A stretch of 64,000 nucleotides of DNA from Phyllobacterium sp. YR531 (GTDB lineage Bacteria > Pseudomonadota > Alphaproteobacteria > Rhizobiales > Rhizobiaceae): NCBI RefSeq assembly GCF_000282595.1, contig NZ_AKIZ01000014.1, forward strand, positions 62,001 to 126,000. The letters run 5' to 3'. Below the pieces are notes generated by a model. The model was not told the origin of the DNA. It saw only the letters and a list, made by a program, of their open reading frames with translations, and searched no databases. Shown in pieces: positions 49,996-60,406 of this stretch. Numbering within the stretch: position 1 is the first letter of the stretch; each line of letters starts with the position of its first letter. The position numbers and the translations under genes are program-made.

Positions 49996-50168
49996 TGCTC
50001 ATCCTTTAAGGGGATGAAGAATACCCATGTGACAGGTCATGGGGCAGGATTGCTGGCAACTCGGAATGCGAGTTGCAAATTGTCTTGCCCGTGATTGGTC
50101 GAAACGAAACGGTAGAAAGATGCTGCGATCCAAAGGGAAGCGCGTTTTTCTCCACTCAAGGACAAGAT

Positions 50169-52310
50169 ATGTTTAATCAACACAAAGTTGAAATCGAATG
50201 GGGCGGACGTCCGCTCATTCTGGAAACCGGCAAGATTGCCCGCCAGGCAGATGGCGCAGTTCTCGCCACTTACGGTGAGACAGTCGTTCTCGCTACTGTT
50301 GTTTCCGCAAAGTCACCAAAGCCAGGTCAGGACTTTTTCCCTCTGACCGTAAACTATCAGGAAAAGACATACGCAGCCGGCAAGATCCCCGGTGGCTACT
50401 TCAAGCGTGAAGGCCGTCCAAGCGAAAATGAAACTCTGGTTTCGCGCCTGATCGACCGCCCGATCCGCCCGTTATTTGCCGATGGTTACAAGAACGACAC
50501 ACAGGTTGTTCTGACTGTTATCCAGCATGATCTTGAAAACAATCCGGACATAATTTCGCTCATCGGCGCTTCGGCTGCCCTGACCCTTTCCGGCGTTCCA
50601 TTCATGGGCCCGATTGGCGGCGCTCGCGTTGGTTATATCAACGGCGAATACCGTTTGAACCCAACTGTCGACGAGATGCCAGAATCGAGCCTCGATCTGG
50701 TTGTTGCCGGTACTGGCGATGCTGTTCTGATGGTTGAGTCGGAAGCCAAGGAGTTGGCCGAAGACGTTATGCTCGGCGCTGTCATGTTCGGTCACCGCAG
50801 CTTCCAGCCGGTAATCGATGCGATCATCAAGCTCGCTGAAGTTGCTGCGAAAGAGCCTCGTGACTTCCAGGCAGACGACGTGTCAGCAGCTGAAGCAGCT
50901 GTTCTCAAGGTTGCCGAAACCGATCTGCGTGCAGCTTACAAGATCACGGACAAGCAGGATCGCTACAATGCGGTTGATGCTGCCAAGGCAAAGGTAAAGG
51001 CGCACTTCTTCCCTGAAGGCGTTGAAGAACCAGAATTCTCGGCAGAAGAAATCGCAACTGTATTCAAGTCGGTTCAGGCGAAAATCGTTCGCTGGAACAT
51101 TCTCGATACAGGCAGCCGTATCGATGGCCGTGACCTTTCCACAGTTCGTCCAATCGTTTCGGAAGTTGGCCTTCTGCCACGTACGCACGGTTCTGCACTG
51201 TTCACACGCGGTGAAACACAGGCGATCGTTGTTGCCACACTCGGCACAGGCGAAGACGAGCAGTATGTCGACTCGCTGACCGGAATGTACAAAGAAACCT
51301 TCATGCTGCACTACAATTTCCCGCCCTATTCGGTCGGTGAAACAGGTCGCATGGGTTCGCCCGGCCGTCGTGAAATCGGTCATGGCAAGCTTGCATGGCG
51401 CGCTATCCATCCGGTTCTGCCTGCCAAGGAACAGTTCCCCTACACGCTCCGCACGGTTTCCGAGATCACCGAATCCAATGGTTCGTCCTCCATGGCAACT
51501 GTCTGCGGTACGTCTCTAGCCCTTATGGATGCTGGTGTTCCCTTGCTTCGCCCGGTTGCGGGTATTGCGATGGGCCTGATCCTCGAAGGCGAGAAGTTCG
51601 CTGTTCTTTCCGATATCCTCGGCGACGAAGATCATCTCGGCGACATGGACTTCAAGGTAGCTGGTTCTGAGAACGGTATCACTGCACTGCAGATGGATAT
51701 CAAGATCGACGGCATCACCGAAGAGATCATGAAGGTTGCTTTGGCACAGGCCAAGGACGGTCGTCTGCACATCCTCGGCGAAATGGCAAAAGCCATCACT
51801 GAAGGCCGTTCGGAACTTGGCGAATTTGCTCCACGCATTGAAGTCATGAACATTCCGACTGACAAGATCCGTGACGTTATCGGCTCCGGTGGTAAGGTTA
51901 TTCGCGAAATTGTCGAAAAGACTGGCGCGAAAATCAACATTGAAGATGATGGTACAGTCAAGATTGCATCGTCCTCGGCCAAGGAAATCGAAGCTGCCCG
52001 CAAGTGGATCCACTCGATTGTTGCGGAACCTGAAGTAGGCGAAATCTATGAAGGCACAGTTGTAAAGACTGCTGACTTTGGCGCTTTCGTAAACTTCTTC
52101 GGTCCACGTGATGGTCTGGTTCACATCTCGCAGCTTGCTTCGGATCGTGTCGCCAAGACTTCGGATGTAGTCAAGGAAGGCCAGAAGGTCTGGGTCAAGC
52201 TCATGGGCTTTGATGAACGTGGCAAGGTTCGCCTATCGATGAAGGTTGTCGATCAGGAAACCGGCAAGGAAATCGTTCAGGAAAAGAAGGCTCAGGAAGA
52301 CGCTGAGTAA
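50169..52310 (+). CDS. pnp: Polyribonucleotide nucleotidyltransferase
   Basis: A 713-residue PNPase: two RNase PH domains (about 12-220 and 325-545), a helical linker, a KH domain (about 560-615, with [12 protein letters not shown]) and an S1 domain (about 620-690). It degrades RNA by phosphorolysis in the degradosome. The ATG at 50169 with AAGGA upstream gives the standard N-terminus; an open frame extends to 50073 without family similarity. Confidence 0.97.
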   Translation: MFNQHKVEIEWGGRPLILETGKIARQADGAVLATYGETVVLATVVSAKSPKPGQDFFPLTVNYQEKTYAAGKIPGGYFKREGRPSENETLVSRLIDRPIRPLFADGYKNDTQVVLTVIQHDLENNPDIISLIGASAALTLSGVPFMGPIGGARVGYINGEYRLNPTVDEMPESSLDLVVAGTGDAVLMVESEAKELAEDVMLGAVMFGHRSFQPVIDAIIKLAEVAAKEPRDFQADDVSAAEAAVLKVAETDLRAAYKITDKQDRYNAVDAAKAKVKAHFFPEGVEEPEFSAEEIATVFKSVQAKIVRWNILDTGSRIDGRDLSTVRPIVSEVGLLPRTHGSALFTRGETQAIVVATLGTGEDEQYVDSLTGMYKETFMLHYNFPPYSVGETGRMGSPGRREIGHGKLAWRAIHPVLPAKEQFPYTLRTVSEITESNGSSSMATVCGTSLALMDAGVPLLRPVAGIAMGLILEGEKFAVLSDILGDEDHLGDMDFKVAGSENGITALQMDIKIDGITEEIMKVALAQAKDGRLHILGEMAKAITEGRSELGEFAPRIEVMNIPTDKIRDVIGSGGKVIREIVEKTGAKINIEDDGTVKIASSSAKEIEAARKWIHSIVAEPEVGEIYEGTVVKTADFGAFVNFFGPRDGLVHISQLASDRVAKTSDVVKEGQKVWVKLMGFDERGKVRLSMKVVDQETGKEIVQEKKAQEDAE

Positions 52311-52330
52311 TCTTCTGACCATGCAATAAT

Positions 52331-52359
52331 AAAAGCGCGTCCCTGTGGCGCGCTTTTTT
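52331..52359 (+). terminator. Intrinsic terminator after pnp
   Basis: AAAAGCGCG (52331-52339) pairs with CGCGCTTTT (52349-52357), with a continuous T run. It ends the rpsO-pnp transcript. Confidence 0.85.
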
Positions 52360-52391
52360 CTTGGTGTAACCATCTATAGACGGACTTTGTA

Positions 52392-53408
52392 ATGGCCAAC
52401 GGCGCTCTCCAGACACTGTTTCTGCCCTTCGAAGATGAGATATTGCCGGTGCCCAATAAAGGCGCGTCGTGGTTGTTTCTCGGTGCTGAAACAGATCGCG
52501 CCATTGGAGATGAATGGAAGTCTATCCTCACTTGCCTGCAACCATTCAAGCCGGATTATCTGGCGTTGCAGAAAGCAGGTTTTACTGCGGTTCCAAGGTT
52601 ACAGGAAAATACCGAGTTTGACGGCGCGCTGATCTTGCTTGGCAAACATCGTGGCCGCAATGAAGGCTGGTTGACGCAGGCGCTTGATCAGGTAAAGGTC
52701 GGCGGTCGCATGGTGGTTTGCGGCAACAAGAAGCTCGGCGTAGACAGCTTCCGCAAGACTGTTTCGAACCTCACGACTATCGAAGACAGGCTGTCAAAAA
52801 ACCATGCGGTGGCATTCTGGTTCGTTCGCTCGGGTGAAATAAACAGTGAGGATATTCAAAAGCTTACACCCAAGAACATGCAGGTTGAAAGTCGCTTCAA
52901 TACGGCGCCGGGTATGTTTTCTCACACGGCAATCGACAATGGTTCGGCCATGCTGGTGAAGCACTTTGCCGGTCGCATAAGCGGTCATGTGGCAGACTTT
53001 GGAGCGGGCTGGGGATATCTTGCCAGCGAAGTGTTGAAATACCCCGAAAAGCTGAAATCGCTTGACCTTTATGAGGCCGATTTCGAAGCGCTGGAAGCCG
53101 CAAAAACCAATATTGATGGCGGGGAAACGCCGGTCAAATTTCATTGGCACGATGTCAATAGTGAAGCAATTACAGAGATTTACGACACGGTCGTTATGAA
53201 CCCGCCGTTCCATGCAGGACGGAGCGCTGACCCGACAATGGGGCAGGGCTTTATTGCTGCTGCTGCAAAAAGGATGAAGCCGGGCGGCAGACTATTGCTC
53301 GTTGCCAACCGGCAGATGCCCTATGAAGCAGGGTTGAAATCTCTGTTCAAGCAGGTGACACCGATTGAAGACAATGCCGGTTATAAAGTGATTGAGGCCA
53401 AGAAGTAG
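52392..53408 (+). CDS. rsmC: Class I SAM-dependent methyltransferase, RsmC-like
   Basis: A 338-residue protein with the two-domain plan of RsmC: a degenerate N-terminal half and a C-terminal catalytic half with VADFGAGWGYLASEVL (SAM loop) and the NPPFH motif near residue 270. NPPF enzymes methylate exocyclic amino groups; RsmC makes m2G1207 in 16S rRNA. RlmG, which has a similar plan and modifies 23S rRNA, is the main alternative. Confidence 0.82.
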   Translation: MANGALQTLFLPFEDEILPVPNKGASWLFLGAETDRAIGDEWKSILTCLQPFKPDYLALQKAGFTAVPRLQENTEFDGALILLGKHRGRNEGWLTQALDQVKVGGRMVVCGNKKLGVDSFRKTVSNLTTIEDRLSKNHAVAFWFVRSGEINSEDIQKLTPKNMQVESRFNTAPGMFSHTAIDNGSAMLVKHFAGRISGHVADFGAGWGYLASEVLKYPEKLKSLDLYEADFEALEAAKTNIDGGETPVKFHWHDVNSEAITEIYDTVVMNPPFHAGRSADPTMGQGFIAAAAKRMKPGGRLLLVANRQMPYEAGLKSLFKQVTPIEDNAGYKVIEAKK

Positions 53409-53444
53409 TTTCTACCGCCTGCAACCATTTTGCAGCCCAAGGTG

Positions 53445-53467
53445 GCAAAAACGCTCGCATTTTTGCC
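53445..53467. terminator. A/T-rich hairpin between the methyltransferase and fabI
   Basis: GGCAAAA pairs with TTTTGCC around a short loop. It lies between two convergent genes and may terminate either or both. Only a short T run follows on the plus strand. Confidence 0.35.
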
Positions 53468-53555
53468 GGTTTTACTCGCAAACCCTTTCATTCTTCCTGC
53501 AAATTGCATTCTGAGCGATTGAGGGCGGATCAACTGCGCCGAAAAAATCTTCGGA

Positions 53556-54371
53556 CTATTCCTTGCCGTCGTCAGACTTCTTCAATTCTTCCAATGTCGG
53601 CATCGAGACAATGTTATAGCCGGAGTCCACATAGTGGATTTCGCCGGTAACGCCGCTTGAAAGATCAGACAGCAGGTAAAGCGCCGAACGGCCGACATCG
53701 CCAATGTCGACAGTGCGGCGCAAAGGTGCATTGCGTTGCTGATAGGAGAACATGGCGCGGGCATCGCCAATACCGGCACCCGCCAAAGTGCGCACAGGAC
53801 CCGCAGAGATTGCATTGACGCGAATTCCTTCCGGACCATAATCCGCAGCCAGGTAGCGAACCATGGCCTCAAGCGCTGCCTTGGCAACACCCATGACATT
53901 ATAGTTCGGCATGACTCGCGTCGAGCCGCCATAAGTCAGCGTCAGGATAGAGCCGCCCTCTTTCATCAGCCTGGAAGCGCGCTGCGCAACCTCCGTGAAG
54001 GAGTAGGCGGAGATGACCATGGTGCGTGAGAAATTATCGCGGGTCGTCACGTCCGCATAGCGGCCCTTCAACTGCGACTTGTCGGAAAAGCCGATGGCAT
54101 GAACGACGAAATCGATCGTGCCCCACTCTTTTTCCAAAGTCTCAAAAACCGCATCGACCGTAGCGATATCTTCGACATCGCAGGGTAGCAGAAGCTTGGA
54201 GCCGAGCTGCTCGGCCAATGGCGCAACGCGCTTGCCAAATGCGTCACCCTGATAGGTAAAAGCAAGCTCGGCACCATTATCGGAAAGTTCCTTGGCAATG
54301 CCCCAGGCAATGGAATGGCTATTCGCGACTCCCATGATGAGACCGCGCTTGCCCTTCATCAGATCACCCAT
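53556..54371 (-). CDS. fabI: Enoyl-[acyl-carrier-protein] reductase (NADH)
   Basis: A 271-residue short-chain dehydrogenase completing each round of fatty acid elongation. The first block is IMGVANSHSIAWGIA; the catalytic pair is Tyr157 and Lys164 (Y-x6-K). The start has GAGGGA upstream. It is the third gene of a fabA-fabB-fabI run, 3 bases after fabB. Confidence 0.96.
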   Translation of the reverse strand: MGDLMKGKRGLIMGVANSHSIAWGIAKELSDNGAELAFTYQGDAFGKRVAPLAEQLGSKLLLPCDVEDIATVDAVFETLEKEWGTIDFVVHAIGFSDKSQLKGRYADVTTRDNFSRTMVISAYSFTEVAQRASRLMKEGGSILTLTYGGSTRVMPNYNVMGVAKAALEAMVRYLAADYGPEGIRVNAISAGPVRTLAGAGIGDARAMFSYQQRNAPLRRTVDIGDVGRSALYLLSDLSSGVTGEIHYVDSGYNIVSMPTLEELKKSDDGKE

Positions 54372-54374
54372 TTT

Positions 54375-55601
54375 TTATCCCTCGTAGCGCTGGAAAACCA
54401 GCGACGCGTTCGTGCCGCCAAATCCGAAGGAATTGGTGAGGACGGTGTTTAATTTTACATTATCTATTCGCTTGCGCACGATTGGCATATCTTCGAATGC
54501 CGGATCGAGTTCTTCGATATTGGCGCTTTCAGCGATGAAATCGTTGTTCAGCATGAGCAGCGAATAGATCGACTCATGAACGCCTGTTGCGCCCTGCGAA
54601 TGGCCGGTAAGTGATTTGGTCGCCGAGATTGGCGGGCACTGGTTGCCAGAACCGAAAACTTCGCGGATTGCTTCAATTTCCTTTAAGTCTCCGACTGGCG
54701 TCGAAGTCGCATGCGGATTGATGTAATCAACCTTGCCTTTGACATTGGCAATGGCCATGCGCATGCAGCGGGCCGCACCTTCGCCACTTGGAGCAACCAT
54801 GTCGGCACCGTCCGAAGTCACTCCGTAACCTACCAGTTCGCCGTAAATCTTGGCACCGCGGGCTTTCGCATGTTCCAGCTCTTCAAGCACGAGAACGCCA
54901 GCGCCGCCGGAGATAACGAAACCGTCACGGTTCTTGTCATAAGCACGCGAGGCTACGGAGGGTCGGTCATTGAATTTGGAGGACATGGCGCCCATGCCGT
55001 CAAACAGGACGGAAAGGGTCCAATCGAGGTCTTCGCAGCCACCGGCAAACATCATGTCCTGCTTGCCATACTGGATCATCTCAAAGGCATTGCCCACGCA
55101 GTGATTGGAAGTGGCGCAGGCCGACGAGATGGAATAGTTGACGCCCTTGATCTTGAACCAAGTGGCGAGAGTTGCCGATGCTGTCGAAGACATGGCTTTT
55201 GGCACAGCAAAAGGACCGACCTTCTTACTCGAGCCGGATTCGATGGTCTTTTCCGAGGCTTCAACAATGGTACGGGTGGATGAGCCGCCCGACCCCATGA
55301 TTATGCCGGTGCGTTCATTTGAAATGTGGCTCTCATCGAGACCGGCATCGGCAATCGCCTGATCCATGGCAACATGGTTCCATGCTGTGCCGCCGCCGTG
55401 GAAGCGCATGGCACGCCGGTCAACCAGCGTCGATGGGTCGAGTGTTGGCGCACCCTTTACCTGGCTGCGAAAACCATGGGCTGCATATTCTTCTGCGAAT
55501 ACGACGCCCGATTTCGCTGCGCGCAGGGATTCAAGAACCTCCTGCACATTATTGCCGATAGAGGACACAATACCCATGCCCGTTACAACCACTCGCCGCA
55601 T
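54375..55601 (-). CDS. fabB: 3-oxoacyl-[acyl-carrier-protein] synthase I
   Basis: A 408-residue condensing enzyme for unsaturated fatty acid elongation. The active-site cysteine is Cys162 in SISSACATSNHC; the two histidines lie in NPHATSTPVGD and GHSQGATG. AAGGAG precedes the ATG. Its pairing with fabA supports FabB over FabF. Confidence 0.96.
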   Translation of the reverse strand: MRRVVVTGMGIVSSIGNNVQEVLESLRAAKSGVVFAEEYAAHGFRSQVKGAPTLDPSTLVDRRAMRFHGGGTAWNHVAMDQAIADAGLDESHISNERTGIIMGSGGSSTRTIVEASEKTIESGSSKKVGPFAVPKAMSSTASATLATWFKIKGVNYSISSACATSNHCVGNAFEMIQYGKQDMMFAGGCEDLDWTLSVLFDGMGAMSSKFNDRPSVASRAYDKNRDGFVISGGAGVLVLEELEHAKARGAKIYGELVGYGVTSDGADMVAPSGEGAARCMRMAIANVKGKVDYINPHATSTPVGDLKEIEAIREVFGSGNQCPPISATKSLTGHSQGATGVHESIYSLLMLNNDFIAESANIEELDPAFEDMPIVRKRIDNVKLNTVLTNSFGFGGTNASLVFQRYEG

Positions 55602-55631
55602 CGCGATCTCCTTAAAGGGTAGGCGCTTGCA

Positions 55632-56147
55632 CTAGGCAGCGCTTTCCTTGAACAGGCCAACCCGCAGGTCGGTTGCCTTGTAGATAGTCTCGCCATCGAC
55701 CTTTAGCCAGCCATCGGCAATGCCAAGGACCAGGCGACCGCGCATTACGCGCTTGAAATCAATGCCATACTCGACAAGTTTATTTTTCGGCGTAACCATT
55801 CCGGTGAATTTTACCTCGCCCGTGGAAAGCGCGCGGCCCTTACCGGGTTCGCCCAGCCAGCCGAGATAGAAGCCCGTCAACTGCCACATGGCATCAAGCC
55901 CGAGACAGCCGGGCATGACAGGATCGCCAATAAAGTGGCAAGGAAAGAACCAGAGATCAGGTTTGATGTCGAATTCGGCGCGGATATAACCTTTGCCGTT
56001 TTCACCGCCCGTTTCAGAAATCTCGGTAATGCGGTCGAACATCAGCATGGGTGGTGCTGGCAATTGGGCATTGCCCTGACCGAACATCTCTCCACGGGCA
56101 CAGGCTAGGAGCTCTTCATAGCCGTAGCTTGATTTCTGTTCTGGCAT
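55632..56147 (-). CDS. fabA: 3-hydroxydecanoyl-[acyl-carrier-protein] dehydratase/isomerase
   Basis: A 171-residue hot-dog enzyme that introduces the double bond of unsaturated fatty acids. The catalytic pair is His71 and Asp85 in [10 protein letters not shown] and GLDAMWQ. The ATG at 56147 with GGGAG upstream is preferred to 56159. It is the first gene of the operon and divergent from irr. Confidence 0.96.
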   Translation of the reverse strand: MPEQKSSYGYEELLACARGEMFGQGNAQLPAPPMLMFDRITEISETGGENGKGYIRAEFDIKPDLWFFPCHFIGDPVMPGCLGLDAMWQLTGFYLGWLGEPGKGRALSTGEVKFTGMVTPKNKLVEYGIDFKRVMRGRLVLGIADGWLKVDGETIYKATDLRVGLFKESAA

Positions 56148-56455
56148 TCTTTCTCCCATCGGTAACTTCTAATCTTGCGCTTGGGACGCACGACATCCAG
56201 GCTTGCAGGAACCCTATCACAGAGTATTTCCGCCTGAAAACGCTTCCTAGAGCAAACCAAGCGTAAATGGAACCCTTGCTTTGATCGGAAACAGTGCGAA
56301 ATTAATGGTTCTGGTCTGCTTTCAAACACATACTAATGGCGTAATTGCTGCCTATTGATCGATTTCGCAAGACGGCATATATCATTGGTGTAGCACGCCA
56401 GATAAAAATCTGTTGTGTGACTTTGGATATCAGTTAACGGAGTGGCACAAGCGCC
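56148..56455. promoter_or_regulatory. Divergent fabA-irr intergenic region
   Basis: A 308-base gap without a convincing gene; it must hold the promoters of fabA and irr. I could not identify a clear iron control element. Around 56240-56290 a stretch with TAGAGC and imperfect inverted AAGC/GCTT arms may be a decayed intergenic repeat. Confidence 0.35.
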
Positions 56456-56887
56456 ATGCATATTTCTTATGAAATCGACGACGACGTTCCTTTGCAGGAG
56501 CGCCTGCGCTTTGCTGGTCTGCGTCCTACCCGTCAACGTATTGCACTTGCCAACCTGATTTTTTCCAAAGGTGACCGTCACCTTTCCGCAGAAGAATTGC
56601 ACGAAGAAGCTCTTGGCGCCGATGTGCCGGTTTCGCTTGCAACGGTCTACAACACGCTGCATCAATTCACTCAGGCGGGGATGCTGCGCATTCTGGCTGT
56701 TGAGGGTGCCAAAACTTATTTTGATACCAATACCTCTGATCATCATCACTTTTTCGTTGAAGGTGAAAATGAGGTTATCGACATTCCGGATGGCTCTACA
56801 ATGGTAGGGCATTTGCCGCCGGTGCCGGAAGGCATGGAAATTGTGAATGTCGACATCGTTATTCGTCTGCGCAAGAAACGCGGTTAA
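56456..56887 (+). CDS. irr: Iron response regulator Irr (Fur family)
   Basis: A 143-residue Fur-superfamily regulator that in Rhizobiales represses or activates iron genes and is controlled by haem. The winged helix-turn-helix covers about 15-85 (GLRPTRQRIALANLIF, VSLATVYNTLHQF). His96-His98 form the HHH haem-binding site of Irr, which Fur lacks in this form. Its place opposite fabA is typical of Rhizobiales. Confidence 0.94.
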   Translation: MHISYEIDDDVPLQERLRFAGLRPTRQRIALANLIFSKGDRHLSAEELHEEALGADVPVSLATVYNTLHQFTQAGMLRILAVEGAKTYFDTNTSDHHHFFVEGENEVIDIPDGSTMVGHLPPVPEGMEIVNVDIVIRLRKKRG

Positions 56888-57115
56888 TCGTTTTCTCAAA
56901 CTCAGAAATATTTATTTCGATTTTATCTGGCGCGAAGCACCGTACTAGTGCGCCATGTTTTCTGTGTCCATAAGACTTTATAATGCTGCTGGCTGACGCA
57001 AAGATGCTACGCATATCTCTCGCAATTTTCAGATTCTATCGTGGATTACAAGCTGCACGGTAGAAGCCGGTACAGTATTTCGAGAAGTACCAAAGTTGAG
57101 ATGGAGACACTGATC

Positions 57116-57880
57116 ATGGCGCGAACACGATATTGGCAGCAGGTGGCGGCAGCAGTCATCTTGAGTTTGATGTTTACGTCGACTTTGACCCGAGTTGCCT
57201 CTGCACAGACAAGTGATGCCCCTGTCAGTATTGTGGTTAGCGGCGGCGAAACAATCTCCATTGGCGGTGTGAGCAACATTCTCATCCGAAAAGATGATGC
57301 GAAGGCAAGTCTGATTCTTCTGACTGGCGGCAATGGCAAGCTGGATGTTGGGCCGGATGCCAAGTTCAGCAGCGGTGGTGACAATGTGCTCATCCGTAAT
57401 CGTGATGCTTTTGCCCAAAAAGGTTTCAACGTGCTGCTGGTTGAAAGCGGCACCAGTCTGCCTGCAGCTGTCAAGGCAATGGCCAAGATCAAGCGGCCAG
57501 TGACGGTGGTGGGCACAAGCGCGGGCACGCAGCGTGCAGCGCAGGGGCTGGTCGAAGGTGCCAAGCCTGACAGGCTGGTGCTGACATCGGGCTTTCTCAG
57601 CCGTGGATCAGGACCATCGACCAACATGATGACAATCCTGCCCTATGCGGAACTCTTGCCACCAACCTTGGTAATACATCATCGCGAAGATACCTGCCGC
57701 TTTACCAAGGCTGGCGGAGTTGACCCGTTTCTTGCATGGGCCGGTGGCAGGGCGAGAGTTGTCTGGTTGAGTGGAGGTATTACCGAAAATAATCCCTGCA
57801 ATTCGCGGGCGCATCATGGCTTTAACGGCCAGGATGCCGAACTCGTCTCAAAAATCACGGAATTTGCCGGAAAGCCTTGA
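57116..57880 (+). CDS. Exported alpha/beta-hydrolase-like protein
   Basis: A 254-residue protein with a signal peptide (residues 1-30, ending VASA). GTSAG in VTVVGTSAGTQRA is a nucleophile elbow with a likely catalytic serine. LVIHHREDTCR holds the usual acid site, and HHGFNG near the C-terminus offers a histidine. It is probably a periplasmic hydrolase of unknown substrate. The ATG at 57116 with GGAG upstream is preferred over earlier starts. It is convergent with the LysR gene. Confidence 0.78.
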   Translation: MARTRYWQQVAAAVILSLMFTSTLTRVASAQTSDAPVSIVVSGGETISIGGVSNILIRKDDAKASLILLTGGNGKLDVGPDAKFSSGGDNVLIRNRDAFAQKGFNVLLVESGTSLPAAVKAMAKIKRPVTVVGTSAGTQRAAQGLVEGAKPDRLVLTSGFLSRGSGPSTNMMTILPYAELLPPTLVIHHREDTCRFTKAGGVDPFLAWAGGRARVVWLSGGITENNPCNSRAHHGFNGQDAELVSKITEFAGKP

Positions 57881-57890
57881 AGGCACGACC

Positions 57891-58790
57891 CTAAGCGAGC
57901 CTTCTGGCAGATTTAGGCGCTGGAGCAGCTTTGGGCGGTTCAGGCATGTCTGAAATCAGCTTGCCGAACTCCCGTGCCGCAGCGGTTTTGCTGCCGCCAC
58001 TCCAGATCAGGGTGAAGGCTGCCTGCGGCAGTGATGGCAGCCCGTACTGTCCATCAATGACTTTCATGCCCGGCCGGACGTCGCTTTCCGGCAGTACGGT
58101 AATTGCCAGTCCCGACAGCACCGCCGCATGCAGGCCGTGTTGACTGGGTGAGGTAAACACCACGTGCCATTGAATGGAGGTATGGTCGAGCGCAGCAACT
58201 CCCGCTTGCCTGTGGAAACAGGGTATTGGCGATAAAGCGAGGGGAAGGGAGGCGCCGGAAGCGATCGTAAAAGTATCGGACGCAACCCAGACGAGCTGGG
58301 TCCAGCGCAATATAGTGGCCTTGTCCGAATCTTCTTCTCCTGCCAGCACAACAGCCAGATCCAGATCATCATTCTCGACCATAACGCGCAGGTCGATATA
58401 CGGGCCGACATGAACATCGAGGCGTGCGGCAGGAAAGCTGCGGGCGAACTGGCACAGCAAAGTTGGCAGGCGGTCGCCCATGAAGTTTTCCGGCACACCG
58501 AAACGCACAATCCCGGAGACGGGCGAGGGCTTGAAGCGACGTGTCAGCGAATCCAGCATCTCAATGATTTGCTCGGAGCTGCGCAGGAAATCTTCGCCGT
58601 CCTCGGTCAGGGTAAGACTGCGGGTCGTGCGATGCAAAAGCGGGCGGCCTACCTGTTCTTCCAGGCGCCTGATCTGGTGGCTGATGGCAGACTGGGTGAG
58701 GTTCAGGCGTTGCGCGGCGCGGGTGAAGCTTCCCGTATCAACAACAGCAACAAAAGCACGCAGCAGAGCGGGATCGAAGTCGATAATCAT
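57891..58790 (-). CDS. LysR-family transcriptional regulator
   Basis: A 299-residue regulator with an N-terminal winged helix-turn-helix (about 5-64, FTRAAQRLNLTQSAISHQIRRLE) and a periplasmic-binding-like effector domain (about 88-290). A Pro/Ala/Lys-rich tail follows. The start is uncertain, as no good ribosome binding site is visible. It is divergent from a DHA2-type MFS transporter and is likely its regulator. Confidence 0.9.
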   Translation of the reverse strand: MIIDFDPALLRAFVAVVDTGSFTRAAQRLNLTQSAISHQIRRLEEQVGRPLLHRTTRSLTLTEDGEDFLRSSEQIIEMLDSLTRRFKPSPVSGIVRFGVPENFMGDRLPTLLCQFARSFPAARLDVHVGPYIDLRVMVENDDLDLAVVLAGEEDSDKATILRWTQLVWVASDTFTIASGASLPLALSPIPCFHRQAGVAALDHTSIQWHVVFTSPSQHGLHAAVLSGLAITVLPESDVRPGMKVIDGQYGLPSLPQAAFTLIWSGGSKTAAAREFGKLISDMPEPPKAAPAPKSARRLA

Positions 58791-58801
58791 AATTAATGAC
58801 C

Positions 58802-58842
58802 ATTTATAATAAATCCACAAAATTAAATCATTTCTATCATGA
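58802..58842. promoter_or_regulatory. Possible LysR operator region
   Basis: ATTTATAATAAAT (58802-58814) is a perfect odd-centred palindrome, and TCAT/ATGA arms lie at 58828-58831 and 58839-58842. Both are in the 104-base gap between the LysR and MFS genes. Confidence 0.35.
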
Positions 58843-58894
58843 ATGGCTCTTGGCTACAACGGCGGCACCTCATCTCAGCAAGGAGCAAGCCCCC

Positions 58895-60406
58895 ATGACA
58901 AACTCTCACTCTGGTACAAGTGCTTTTGCGCTGGCAGCAGTGTGCCTTGCGTCTCTCATGTTCGGTCTGGAGATATCGAGCGTACCGGTGATCCTGCCCA
59001 TTCTCGAAAAGGTACTGCACGGCAGTTTCAACGAACTGCAATGGGTGATGAACGCCTATACGATTGCCTGCACTGCTGTGCTAATGGCTGCGGGTACACT
59101 CGCGGATCGCTTCGGCCGGAAAAGGCTGTTTGTTATCAGCATCGCGCTTTTCGGCATCACATCGCTAATATGCGGACTGGCTCAAAGCATGGGTGTGCTT
59201 ATCGTCAGTCGGTTCCTTCAGGGCATGAGCGGCGGCATTATGCTGATCACGCAGATCGCCATACTTTCCGAACAGTTTCAGGGGGCAAGGAAACGTGGCC
59301 GCGCCTTCGGCATATGGGGTATTGTCTTTGGCATTGGGCTTGGTTTTGGGCCGATCATTGGCGGGCTGATTGTCGCTGCGATCGATTGGAAATGGGTGTT
59401 TCTTGTCCATGTGGCGATTGCCGCATTGACGCTTGTTCTGGCGCTGGGCGGCGTAAAGGAGTCTCGCGATCCTGATGCGAAGCGTCTGGATATTTTCGGC
59501 ATGATCACCTTTTCGCTGGCGGTGTTCTGTCTCGTCTATTTCATTACACAGGGCCCGAGCCTCGGCTTTACGAGCACAATCGCACTCAGCATTCTTGCCG
59601 TCTCGGCAGCGAGCCTGATTGCCTTCATCATCATCGAAATGACCCATACATATCCCATGTTCGACTTCTCGGTTTTCCGTGTGAGAAATTTCTCGGGAGC
59701 GTTGCTCGGCTCGATGGCAATGAATTTCAGCTTCTGGCCATTCATGATCTATATGCCGATCTATTTTCAGGGCGGACTAGGCTATGGCAGCGTTGCTACG
59801 GGGCTTGCTTTATTGGCCTATACGCTGCCAACGCTGATATTTCCTCCGCTGGGCGAAAAACTTTCGCTGCACTATCAACCGGGCGTAGTCATTCCCGCAG
59901 GTCTGTTCACAATCGGGCTCGGCTTTGCCTTGATGTGGCTCGGCAGTGGCGGGGCAAGTGCCAGCTGGCTGACAATGCTTCCCGGCTCGCTGTTGGCAGG
60001 TATCGGCCTCGGGATAACCAATACGCCTGTGACCAACACCACGACCGGCTCGGTTCAAAGCAGCCGTGCGGGCATGGCATCTGGCATAGACATGAGCGCC
60101 CGCATGACATCGCTGGCTATAAATATAGCCCTGATGGGCTTCATCCTGGTCAGCGGCGTTGCTTCATATATTGAGCGAATTAAACCCGGCATTGACGTGG
60201 CAAAATTGCACTCCACGGCTGAAGGCGTTGCATCCGGAAATATTGCCGGGGTTGAAGCACTGCTGTCCGCGCCGGTCGTGCGGGAAGCGCTCATCCACGG
60301 CTTTGGCTGGGTCATGCTTTACGGCGCGGTTGGCGTCTGGATACTTGCGGCAATCAGCTTTGTTGTTTTCCGGAAAGGCAGGGTGGCCGCACCTTCACCA
60401 GCTTAA
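58895..60406 (+). CDS. MFS transporter, DHA2 (drug:H+ antiporter) family
   Basis: A 503-residue transporter with about 14 hydrophobic segments. Motif A is GTLADRFGRKRLF near residues 65-77, and the motif C region with IGLGFGPIIGGLI supports an exporter. AAGGAG lies 9 bases before the ATG. No membrane fusion protein gene is beside it. It probably exports a small compound sensed by the LysR product. Confidence 0.9.
   Translation: MTNSHSGTSAFALAAVCLASLMFGLEISSVPVILPILEKVLHGSFNELQWVMNAYTIACTAVLMAAGTLADRFGRKRLFVISIALFGITSLICGLAQSMGVLIVSRFLQGMSGGIMLITQIAILSEQFQGARKRGRAFGIWGIVFGIGLGFGPIIGGLIVAAIDWKWVFLVHVAIAALTLVLALGGVKESRDPDAKRLDIFGMITFSLAVFCLVYFITQGPSLGFTSTIALSILAVSAASLIAFIIIEMTHTYPMFDFSVFRVRNFSGALLGSMAMNFSFWPFMIYMPIYFQGGLGYGSVATGLALLAYTLPTLIFPPLGEKLSLHYQPGVVIPAGLFTIGLGFALMWLGSGGASASWLTMLPGSLLAGIGLGITNTPVTNTTTGSVQSSRAGMASGIDMSARMTSLAINIALMGFILVSGVASYIERIKPGIDVAKLHSTAEGVASGNIAGVEALLSAPVVREALIHGFGWVMLYGAVGVWILAAISFVVFRKGRVAAPSPA

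Noticed and set aside
50073-50168. N-terminal extension of pnp
   Set aside because: No family similarity; the ATG at 50169 has AAGGA upstream and gives the standard start.
56240-56290. Possible Rhizobiales intergenic palindromic repeat
   Set aside because: The TAGAGC and AAGC/GCTT arms are too imperfect to name an element, and no second copy was seen in the window.
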